In this document: in pieces, positions 57,410 through 64,000 of the stretch
Layout of the letters: every line of letters begins with the position of its first letter
Numbering within the stretch: position 1 is the first letter of the stretch
Virus record (IMG/VR): IMGVR_UViG_3300035034_000707
Coordinates: 1 to 64,000 of that record
DNA from: a virus
Length of the DNA: 64,000 nt
Direction: 5' to 3' (one strand)
Notes under the pieces: model-generated
The model's input: the letters and a program-made list of their open reading frames with translations, nothing else
The model's database searches: none
Told to the model about the DNA's origin: nothing
Made by a program: the position numbers and the translations under genes

Positions 57410-59262
57410 ACGCCCTTCTGTCTCATTTGAAATCTATCGAACAAGGCCTGATCCAAGGGTACAACCTTGATCTGGTAGTAGAAGAGGGGCAGGGGATCGA
57501 AGACCTGTCCAAGCGGCTTCTGTTCTATGATAAGATGTTGGCGACGGCAGAGGCCCTGTATAAAGCCCAGCAGTACGAATTTGAAGTCCCGGTAGACCCA
57601 GCGACTTTCCTTGACGACCCTTACTTTATGGGGGCCAAGGAGACGCTATGGCCTGCCCTCCGGGAAGAAATCCTCGAAGCCTGTTCTGGGCGATACATCG
57701 AAGCTGTATTTACCGGGGCTATCGGGACCGGGAAGACCACCGCCGCCCTCTACATACTGGCCTACTTCCTCTACCGCCTTATGAACCTACGGAACCCGCA
57801 CAAGGTTTATGGGCTGGACCCTGCCTCGGAAATCGCTTTCGTCATGCAGTCGGTAACCGGCGGCACGGCCTTCACGGTTGACTACATGCGCTTCCGCCGG
57901 ATGCTGGAAGGGTCTCCTTGGTTCAGGGAAAATGCACCCCATGAGAAAGACCGCAAGGCCACGATCCAGTTCGTTGGCCGTCCTATCTTTATTCAACCCC
58001 TACCCGGCACCGAGACAGCCGCCATTGGTGAGAACGTGTTCGGGGGCCTGATTGACGAAGTAAATCACATGAAGGTGACTCAGCAGTCCTCAAAGAAAAA
58101 GGACGGGGAAACTCACGACCAGATGCTTGAAAACTACCGGGCTATCGCGCGCCGCCGGGAAAGCCGGTTTCAGCGGACAGGCGAAGTGCCGGGTATGCTA
58201 TGCCTTGTCGGCTCGGCCAACTATGCGGGCCAGTTTACTGACCGGAAGAAAAAAGAACGAGACATGCAGCTTGAGCGCGACAACGAGACCAGTATCTATA
58301 TCTTTGACAAGCGCCCTTGGGACATGCAGCCACCTGATCGGTTTTCCCCTAAGCGGTTCAAAGTCTTCCTAGGGGACGGAACGCGAAAGCCGCGCGTATT
58401 GGCCCCAAGCGATATAGTAGGGGACGGGGACAAACCTTTTATCATGGACGTGCCGGAAGACTACCGGAACACCTTTGAAAGCGACCTATCCGGCGCGGTA
58501 AAAGACGTGGCCGGTATTGCGCTACATGGCTTCTCAAGTTTCATCAGCAACTATGCTGCAATCAAAGCTGCCTTCGGACCCCGCAAGAATATCTTTCAAC
58601 CAGACTGGTGCGACTTCAATAAGCAACCGGCCTCCATCCGACCCCACAACATCATCAACCCGAACGCCAAGCGGTATGTCCATGTGGACCTCGCACTATC
58701 AATGGATTACGCCGCTTTGACGATGGGCCATTGTCCGGGCTTCGGAACCGTGGACCGGGGCGGCGGCATGGCGGATACCCTCCCTTACATCAATGTGGAT
58801 GGATGCCTGACGATACGGCCTTCTAGTGGGTCCCAGATACCCATATGGAAAATCAAGAAACTGGTATTGGCGTTGATCCAAATGGGCTACCCGATCAGGT
58901 GGGTATCTTTGGACGGGTTCCAATCGGCAGACTTCATACAAACGATGCGACGAAACAATCTTATATCAGGCATTGTTTCGATGGATCGAACCCCGGACCC
59001 CTACATGGTGACCCGAACCTTGATCCTTGACGGGATGGTCAGCGGACCGGCCAGCGACCTTGCCTGCGCCGAACTCCGGGACCTTGTATGGGTATCCCAG
59101 AACACGAAGGTAGATCACCTGCCGGATGGGTCGAAAGACGTGGCTGACACAATAGCGGGGGTTTGCTATGGGCTGGCCTCTAAACGTCAAATATGGGTGG
59201 ACTATGGGATAGACCCATCAAAGTCCTCCATGACCATAAAGAAAAAGGAACAAGAGGCATGA
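57406..59262 (+). CDS. Terminase large subunit
   Basis: 618 residues from a GTG. Walker A FTGAIGTGKTT (~102-112), Walker B FGGLIDEVNH (~213), SKKKDGETHDQ, and a C-terminal RNase H-like nuclease with VHVDLALSMDYAAL (first Asp), WVSLDGFQSADFIQ and DGSKDVADTIAGVCYG (last Asp). A complete packaging ATPase plus nuclease. The next gene, a glycosyltransferase, overlaps its stop. Confidence 0.9.
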   Translation: MNALLSHLKSIEQGLIQGYNLDLVVEEGQGIEDLSKRLLFYDKMLATAEALYKAQQYEFEVPVDPATFLDDPYFMGAKETLWPALREEILEACSGRYIEAVFTGAIGTGKTTAALYILAYFLYRLMNLRNPHKVYGLDPASEIAFVMQSVTGGTAFTVDYMRFRRMLEGSPWFRENAPHEKDRKATIQFVGRPIFIQPLPGTETAAIGENVFGGLIDEVNHMKVTQQSSKKKDGETHDQMLENYRAIARRRESRFQRTGEVPGMLCLVGSANYAGQFTDRKKKERDMQLERDNETSIYIFDKRPWDMQPPDRFSPKRFKVFLGDGTRKPRVLAPSDIVGDGDKPFIMDVPEDYRNTFESDLSGAVKDVAGIALHGFSSFISNYAAIKAAFGPRKNIFQPDWCDFNKQPASIRPHNIINPNAKRYVHVDLALSMDYAALTMGHCPGFGTVDRGGGMADTLPYINVDGCLTIRPSSGSQIPIWKIKKLVLALIQMGYPIRWVSLDGFQSADFIQTMRRNNLISGIVSMDRTPDPYMVTRTLILDGMVSGPASDLACAELRDLVWVSQNTKVDHLPDGSKDVADTIAGVCYGLASKRQIWVDYGIDPSKSSMTIKKKEQEA

Positions 59263-60125
59263 CCCGGCTCAGAAAAACCGCAGTCGTCACGACCTTCTCA
59301 CGCGCAGGCTGGGACCTCTACGCCGAACGAATGGTTTCAGCTTGGGTAAAGCACTGGCCGCAGGGTGTAGACCTCTACCTCTACCCTGACGAAAAGGTCC
59401 CCCTGTCCACCGATCCGAGGGTTCGGGGGGTCTACGACCGGATGGAAGAGAAGGACACCTTCCTGAGCCTCTACGCGAGCACTGACGCCTATACAGGGGC
59501 TATGGCCTCGGGCTATGACTACCGGTTCGATGCCGTAAAGTTTTGCCACAAGCCCTTCTGTATTCAAAACCTCATGCGGAAATCTGAGGATGGTCTGACC
59601 CCTTACGAAGCCTTGATATGGTTGGATGCCGATACCCTCACTCACAACCCTGTCAGCCCAGATGCCTTATCTGAAATGACACCGGCAGAGTATGACGTGA
59701 TGTTTCTGGGCAGATGCTATAAATACACGGAATGTGGCTTCCTATATTTCAACCTCACGCGGAAGCCCGCGCGCGATCTTATCGACAACTGGACTAGCTA
59801 CTACACCGAAGGGACCTTCCGAAAAGAACGAGAATACCATGACAGCTACTTGTTTGATCGGGCCAAGGAAAAGATGGGGGACGAACTGCAAGGCAAGGAC
59901 CTGACCGGGCATTTACCCAAGCGAAGCGGTGCGGGCCATCCCATGATAAACAGCTTCCTTGGGGAATACCTTGACCACCTCAAAGGGGATGCACGTAAGA
60001 TCACAGGGAAGCCCCGCAAAAACGACCTGTTTATTGATCACAAAAGCGACTACTGGAAGGCGAATTCACATGCAAAAGACAAACGCAGGCTCATCAATTC
60101 TAACTGGAAATCAACCCCGTCCTAA
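59259..60125 (+). CDS. GT-A glycosyltransferase-like protein
   Basis: 288 residues starting at the ATG overlapping the terminase stop. VVTTFSRAGWDLYAERMVSAWVKHWP, LIWLDADTLTHNPV (DxD site, ~125) and CGFLYFNLTRKPARDLIDNW are characteristic of phage-encoded GT-A enzymes. It may glycosylate host surface sugars or a virion protein; placement beside the terminase suggests late expression. A 16-bp site lies near its end. Confidence 0.75.
   Translation: MTRLRKTAVVTTFSRAGWDLYAERMVSAWVKHWPQGVDLYLYPDEKVPLSTDPRVRGVYDRMEEKDTFLSLYASTDAYTGAMASGYDYRFDAVKFCHKPFCIQNLMRKSEDGLTPYEALIWLDADTLTHNPVSPDALSEMTPAEYDVMFLGRCYKYTECGFLYFNLTRKPARDLIDNWTSYYTEGTFRKEREYHDSYLFDRAKEKMGDELQGKDLTGHLPKRSGAGHPMINSFLGEYLDHLKGDARKITGKPRKNDLFIDHKSDYWKANSHAKDKRRLINSNWKSTPS
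59989..60004 (+). promoter_or_regulatory. 16-bp operator-like site 18 (intragenic)
   Basis: ATGCACGTAAGATCAC (first base altered) inside the glycosyltransferase gene, about 65 bp before CDS 60070. Confidence 0.5.
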
Positions 60126-60693
60126 GAAAATCCCGCGCTGGCGGGACAAGACGGATGAAGAACAGTGGGCGGAAATCTATAGAGGCCGTGCGGCCAAGGA
60201 AAAGGCACGCCCCCGCTCAGTTCAGCAGGCGGTCGCCCTTGCGTTGCCGCCCTACCTTATGCACCAAGCCATTGCAGACTGCCACGCGACGTTCCAAGCA
60301 GTCGTGCGCCATGACGTACACACGGCCATCGTAGCTGGTATTGCCAAGGTATCCTCTCTCTTGCTCAAAGAGCAGGACCGGAAGCGTATGGCGAACCAAC
60401 TGGACAGGTATTATGACACGATCCGAAAGCAGGGGTTTTACCTGAACAACCGAGAATTCCTCTATGCGGTCGCACACGCTACGGTGACGCTGGCTGACGA
60501 TTGGCGCTACCCCCCGGACGCCCCGGCCTGTATGGCGGCGCTCATGCTGAAAGAAGACGCTGAGACGGATGAAGTCGGGGATTGGTCCCTGTCTCGCGTT
60601 CACGCTATTCAACAGGCTGGACTGGCCTATAATGCAATCACCGAGACGGGCCTTTATGCCTTCGCAGAAGATGTCATAAAGAGGGTTGACTAA
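60070..60693 (+). CDS. Hypothetical protein, 207 aa
   Basis: The ATG at 60070, nine bases after GGAAGG, is preferred to the upstream in-frame ATG at 59959 because the protein then overlaps the glycosyltransferase by only 56 bases. Basic N terminus (PRPKKIPRWRDKTDEE), then long helices (RSVQQAVALALPPYLMHQAIADC, LLLKEQDRKRMANQL). Its stop lies at the edge of the next -35 box. Unrecognised. Confidence 0.6.
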   Translation: MQKTNAGSSILTGNQPRPKKIPRWRDKTDEEQWAEIYRGRAAKEKARPRSVQQAVALALPPYLMHQAIADCHATFQAVVRHDVHTAIVAGIAKVSSLLLKEQDRKRMANQLDRYYDTIRKQGFYLNNREFLYAVAHATVTLADDWRYPPDAPACMAALMLKEDAETDEVGDWSLSRVHAIQQAGLAYNAITETGLYAFAEDVIKRVD

Positions 60694-60714
60694 CTACCCT
60701 ATGGGGGTTAGGTT
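60686..60714 (+). promoter_or_regulatory. Promoter cassette for the PPDK-like gene
   Basis: TTGACT (60686-60691) plus AACT, 17-bp spacer with a G-run, TAGGTT (60709-60714); leader ACACCACAACC and CTTGGAG. No 16-bp site. Confidence 0.85.
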
Positions 60715-60747
60715 GTTCTAACACCACAACCACTCTTGGAGATAGCA

Positions 60748-62619
60748 ATGTCACAGTATTGGGCCGCAACTACAGGCTTCCCGCACACCGCCCCGCCACC
60801 GGATAAAGCCATCTATGGTGGTAAGGGTGCGGGGCTTATCGAAATGGCGCAGGCACAGTTACCCGTTCCCCGCGCGCTGGTCATTACGACCCTCGCATGG
60901 CAGTATTACAAAACCCATAACAAGCTGCCAGACGAACTCATTGATCGAGTTGCATGGTTCGTCAGTGACGACAAAGACTGCATGTTTAGTGTTCGCTCCG
61001 GCGCTCCAGTATCCATGCCGGGGATGATGGACACGGTTCTGAATGTTGGAGTAACAGTAGAACTGGATGATATGTATCCCGGCGCGTTTCACCGCTTTGC
61101 TACATCGTGGCTAGAGATCGTCAAGGGAGTGCCAAAGGCACGGGTAAAGACCCTCTCCGAAATGATAGAGGCCCGCGCAGACAGCAGCGAACGGCGGTTT
61201 TCTCTGATGGCAGGGGTAATCAAAAGCGCAGAGGGCCTCGACATTCCCTTAGCGCGCACCGAACAGGTGCTGGCCTGCATCGAAGCCGTATTCCGCTCAT
61301 GGGATACCCCACGCGCTCGGGCTTATCGCAAGATGCACGATATCCCGGAAGATATGGGCACAGCCTGCGTGGTACAAAAAATGGTAATGGGGACAGCCAA
61401 GGGCCTCTCGGGGTCAGGCGTCATGTTTACCCGGAACCCGGCCACGGGTGAGAACGAAATGAAAGGTGAGATAGCCTTCAACGCTCAAGGTGAGGAAGTT
61501 GTATCAGGTGAAATAACGCCCATGTCCCTAGACGATCTGGCACATTCCGGCAACCCATATTGGGAAAACCTGCACTCACAGCTAGGCAGTCTCTGCTCCA
61601 CACTGGAAGCCCATTTCGGGGACGTTCAGGACATTGAATTCACGGTAGAGGATGGGACCCTCTACGTCCTTCAAACCCGCACGGCTAAGATGTCAGCCCG
61701 CGCCCGTATAGAAACGGCGGTGGCCCTTTGCGCCTCCATGCCCTCCCCCCAGCGCTACAGCTACCTCAAGGCCCGTCTCACGCGCCGCATGGTAGAGCAA
61801 ACGCGCATCGCGGTAGTCGATACCGACATGAAACCGACTATGACCGGTTTGCCCGCAGCCCCGGGCGCTATCTCAGGCAGGATTGTCTTTCGCACGACGC
61901 CGATAGCCAAGATTGGTAAGGACTGTATTTTGGTCGCAGAGGATACATCGCCAGACGATTTCCCTATCATGGCGAAGTGCGGCGGCATCCTAACCAAGAC
62001 CGGGGGCTTTACCTGCCACTCGGCGGTGGTCGCTCGGGGCATCGGGGTTCCGGCAGTAGTTGGGGCCGGTGATCTTACGTTCACTAAGCAGGGCTGGGTC
62101 ACTATAGGTAGCACCCAGATACAAGAGGAAAGCTATATCACGCTAGATGGGACCTTAGGTCAGGTATTTACTGGAGAACACCCGGTCAAGAAACAGCAGC
62201 CCCCACGCTCCATTTATGAGGCGCTTCACTATATTGTAAAAAGCAAGGGTATTGAGGTCGCGTCAGAGGTATACTACTACGATTGCGGGATTGGCTACGA
62301 TGTAGTGCTACCCCTCAACCCAGCCGATCTGGATCAGGTAGAAACCCAGCTAAAACGCATGGAAAAGATGAAAGAGAAGGGCAAGAATGTCGTCCTCGCC
62401 TTCGAAATGCAGGGCATGGGGGAAGACCTTTTCAGCGATACGGCAGAGACGCTCTTTCAAGGTATCGCAGACAACTTTGCTGGTGACATCGCCGGGACCA
62501 CTATAGCCTACGGTGTCAGTCACGCTATGGCTCCTAAAGTCACCGAAATGCTAGGGGTATCGGTCAATCTCAAAAATGAGATAAGCATCCTTGACCTCCT
62601 TGACCTGCTAGGGGGTTAA
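60748..62619 (+). CDS. PPDK-like phosphotransferase lacking the TIM-barrel domain
   Basis: 623 residues. The nucleotide-binding half is closely PPDK-like: YGGKGAGLIEMA, SVRSGAPVSMPGMMDTV (~82-98), GSGVMFTRNPATGE, EIAFNAQGEEVVSGEITP and DIEFTVEDGTLYVLQTRTAKM. The swivelling domain follows with the phospho-accepting His424 in GGFTCHSAVVARG. The ~340-residue PEP/pyruvate barrel of PPDK is absent; instead ~150 residues of unknown fold end the protein (VVLPLNPADLDQVETQLKRM...). It should phosphorylate its own His from ATP and pass the phosphate to an unknown acceptor, as rifampicin phosphotransferases do. It contains an intragenic 16-bp site. Confidence 0.85.
   Translation: MSQYWAATTGFPHTAPPPDKAIYGGKGAGLIEMAQAQLPVPRALVITTLAWQYYKTHNKLPDELIDRVAWFVSDDKDCMFSVRSGAPVSMPGMMDTVLNVGVTVELDDMYPGAFHRFATSWLEIVKGVPKARVKTLSEMIEARADSSERRFSLMAGVIKSAEGLDIPLARTEQVLACIEAVFRSWDTPRARAYRKMHDIPEDMGTACVVQKMVMGTAKGLSGSGVMFTRNPATGENEMKGEIAFNAQGEEVVSGEITPMSLDDLAHSGNPYWENLHSQLGSLCSTLEAHFGDVQDIEFTVEDGTLYVLQTRTAKMSARARIETAVALCASMPSPQRYSYLKARLTRRMVEQTRIAVVDTDMKPTMTGLPAAPGAISGRIVFRTTPIAKIGKDCILVAEDTSPDDFPIMAKCGGILTKTGGFTCHSAVVARGIGVPAVVGAGDLTFTKQGWVTIGSTQIQEESYITLDGTLGQVFTGEHPVKKQQPPRSIYEALHYIVKSKGIEVASEVYYYDCGIGYDVVLPLNPADLDQVETQLKRMEKMKEKGKNVVLAFEMQGMGEDLFSDTAETLFQGIADNFAGDIAGTTIAYGVSHAMAPKVTEMLGVSVNLKNEISILDLLDLLGG
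62069..62084 (+). promoter_or_regulatory. 16-bp operator-like site 19 (intragenic)
   Basis: GTGATCTTACGTTCAC, identical to site 3, just after the catalytic His codon region of the PPDK-like gene. Confidence 0.65.
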
Positions 62620-62634
62620 AAGCCATGGTGTCAG

Positions 62635-62907
62635 ATGTTCATAGTAAACGCACAAGAGGGTCAGTCCATTCTGGTTGGGGACCGTATCATCCGCCCGGTG
62701 TCCGTGCTACGTCCGGGCGTTGTCTCATTAGAAATAGAAGGGGAACCCGGAACCATCCTAATTGGATGGGACCGAAAGCTGGCGATATTCCCAGAGGTTC
62801 TGGTAACAGTCAGCCGCACGGCGGGCTTTTCTCAACGGATCAAGTTTCTGTTCGATGCGCCGAAGTCTATCCGCATCCGGGAACTGCCCTATGACCCACC
62901 CGAATGA
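62635..62907 (+). CDS. CsrA-like RNA-binding protein, divergent
   Basis: 90 residues. MFIVNAQEGQSILVGDRI parallels the CsrA opening (M-x-I-x4-G-x-x-I-x-I-G-D), and VTVSRTAGFSQRIKFLFDAPKSIRIREL parallels the CsrA part ...VRIGxxAPKxVxVxREE. An extra ~25 residues lie between the two halves. CsrA dimers bind GGA motifs at ribosome sites and block translation. The resemblance is by eye only. Confidence 0.5.
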   Translation: MFIVNAQEGQSILVGDRIIRPVSVLRPGVVSLEIEGEPGTILIGWDRKLAIFPEVLVTVSRTAGFSQRIKFLFDAPKSIRIRELPYDPPE

Positions 62908-63265
62908 ATTCACGGTATCAGAGGCGGCGGTAAGGCAAGCCCGCAGTTATGGCTTCTGGGTCGATACAGCGGCCCGGGTAAGGGGTCTAGCCTCACAAGC
63001 GGCCCCGACTACCCATATGGCCGGAAACGCCACCTACGGGCCATTTGTGCTACTCATACAGGATAGGCATATCGCTTCGGTTACGATGATAGGACCGCAG
63101 CAGATTGATCATCGCCCGGTTTCAGAGTGCAAACTATGCCGGGGTCTGATGGCCTACCCATTCGTTACGATCATAGACGGCAAGGAAGGGGTCGCCCAAC
63201 GGCCCTGCCCCCGCGCGTTTGATAACGCCCAACCACTCTGCGATATGAAAGGCAATAAACCATGA
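62891..63265 (+). CDS. Hypothetical zinc-site protein, 124 aa
   Basis: The ATG at 62891 overlaps the previous gene by 17 bases. The N-terminal half is neutral; CKLC (~residue 78), CPRAF (~107) and a further Cys near 118 suggest a zinc-binding C-terminal half. Coupled by ATGA to the phosphatase-like gene. Unrecognised. Confidence 0.55.
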   Translation: MTHPNEFTVSEAAVRQARSYGFWVDTAARVRGLASQAAPTTHMAGNATYGPFVLLIQDRHIASVTMIGPQQIDHRPVSECKLCRGLMAYPFVTIIDGKEGVAQRPCPRAFDNAQPLCDMKGNKP

Positions 63266-63798
63266 TAAAAGCTGTCCCCATCCCTCTCGAAAATGGTCTG
63301 ACAGGCTGGCTACATGCTGGCCCCACGAAAGACCTCCCACCCGGATACATGCTCATTCGGTGTGCGGAAGAAATCCCGGTCGCGGAAGAGTACATCGCCT
63401 ATGACCTAGGTGTCAGAGACTTCGCCACCTTCGAAGAGGAAAATCTGGATGCCGCCCTGCCGGGAATTATTGAGGACCTTGAAGTTGGACGCCCGCTCTA
63501 TGTTGGCTGTATGGGCGGAACCGGACGAACAGGGACGCTGCTGGCCTTGCTGGTCGCACAGCACCCGGCCTTCACCGGGGGCCGGGCAATCGACTATATC
63601 CGGCAGGTTTACAAGCCCGGCGCGATTGAGACAAAAGATCAGGAAAAGCAAGTCAGGACCTATGTGCGGATCGACTCACGCTATGGGGCTGGTCTGAACA
63701 AATCCCCCTATCCTGAAATTACAGAGGGTAATGCCACGCGGCCTCACACTGAACAGGGCTGGGTGCGCCGCCTCTTTTCACGCATATGGGCTGAGTAA
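63262..63798 (+). CDS. Protein tyrosine phosphatase-like protein
   Basis: 178 residues. VGCMGGTGRTGTLLALLVA has the Cx5R signature of PTP/dual-specificity phosphatases (Cys ~83, Arg ~89), preceded by a beta strand and followed by the usual helix. The general-acid Asp would lie in the region of residues 45-60 (YDLGVRDF). The usual His before the Cys is replaced by Gly. A substrate among phosphorylated host or phage proteins is possible. Confidence 0.7.
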   Translation: MIKAVPIPLENGLTGWLHAGPTKDLPPGYMLIRCAEEIPVAEEYIAYDLGVRDFATFEEENLDAALPGIIEDLEVGRPLYVGCMGGTGRTGTLLALLVAQHPAFTGGRAIDYIRQVYKPGAIETKDQEKQVRTYVRIDSRYGAGLNKSPYPEITEGNATRPHTEQGWVRRLFSRIWAE

Positions 63799-63803
63799 CC
63801 GGG

Positions 63804-63832
63804 TTGACAAACGGGGTAGACGCCCTTAGAAT
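63804..63832 (+). promoter_or_regulatory. Promoter cassette for CDS 63865
   Basis: TTGACA (63804-63809) plus AACGG, 17-bp spacer, TAGAAT (63827-63832); leader AACACCATAAG and CTTGGAGG. Confidence 0.8.
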
Positions 63833-63864
63833 GGGAGAACACCATAAGCCCCTTGGAGGATACA

Positions 63865-64000
63865 ATGATTACCCTAGATTATTTCAAGACCCACCCGCTC
63901 AGGGTCGCCAAATCGCAGGCTGATGTTACTATTGGAAGTCTTCTGACTGCTGAAAAAGCCACTATCCTAGAGCCTGCCATGCACCCGTCTATGGGGGCCT
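63865..64000 (+). CDS. Partial gene at the right edge (first 45 residues)
   Basis: An ATG at 63865, seven bases after CTTGGAGG, opens a frame that runs off the window (MITLDYFKTHPLRVAKSQAD...). No family can be named from this part. Confidence 0.6.
   Translation, partial: MITLDYFKTHPLRVAKSQADVTIGSLLTAEKATILEPAMHPSMGA

Overview
The window is 64 kb of a double-stranded DNA tailed phage. Every gene I support lies on the plus strand, packed with ATGA, TGATG and GTGA overlaps. The host is very probably an alphaproteobacterium, most likely of the Rhodobacterales: the distal tail genes (tape measure, DUF2460, DUF2163, NlpC/P60 peptidase, large hub protein) follow the order of the Rhodobacter gene transfer agent tail module, and base composition is moderately GC-rich. 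Long tape measure and tail tube genes without sheath or baseplate genes indicate a siphovirus. No portal, integrase, DNA polymerase or recognisable repressor gene is visible, so the window is probably not the whole genome; both ends cut through a gene.

Layout. 0-8 kb: many small accessory proteins behind near-identical promoter cassettes, plus a complete arabinose-5-phosphate isomerase (KdsD type) and a methyltransferase. 8-14.9 kb: head genes (XkdF-like protease, scaffold, capsid, neck, tail terminator), interrupted after the capsid by two promoter-bearing accessory genes. 14.9-31.8 kb: tail tube, two membrane proteins, tail chaperones with a classic -1 frameshift site, tape measure, hub and receptor-binding proteins. 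31.8-33.4 kb: endolysin with a C-terminal membrane anchor, and Rz/Rz1 spanins. 33.4-37.8 kb: six overlapping sugar-modification genes. 37.83-37.95 kb: a promoter and strong terminator with no ORF between them, a candidate small RNA. 38-49.6 kb: replication and recombination (initiator carrying an internal iteron origin, loader-like protein, DnaB helicase, primase, SSB, SF2 helicase, RecA, nucleases, RuvC-like resolvase). 49.7-56.9 kb: regulators and a DNA-modification-like cassette (two ParB-like proteins, an active and a degenerate methyltransferase, and an IbrA/IbrB-like pair). 57-60.7 kb: terminase and a glycosyltransferase. 60.7-64 kb: a truncated pyruvate-phosphate-dikinase-like phosphotransferase, a CsrA-like protein and a tyrosine-phosphatase-like protein.

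Regulation is the most striking feature. About nineteen copies of a 16-bp imperfect palindrome (GTGAWC-N4-GWTCAC, e.g. GTGATCTTACGTTCAC; 'the 16-bp site' below) are scattered over 60 kb. Six sit just upstream of a -35 box, one fills a -35/-10 spacer exactly, one covers a probable transcription start, two supply GTG start codons, and seven lie inside genes. About sixteen promoters share a TTGAC(G/A/T)AACG -35 region, usually a 17-bp spacer with a G-run, a -10 such as TAGATT or TAGGTT, and a leader with ACCACAACC and a TTGGAG or AAGG ribosome site ('the cassette' below). Many use the -35 TTGA as the stop codon of the gene before. This looks like a genome-wide regulon of an unidentified regulator, comparable in layout to mycobacteriophage stoperator systems.

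All assignments come from reading the sequence and from recalled family features; no database search was run.
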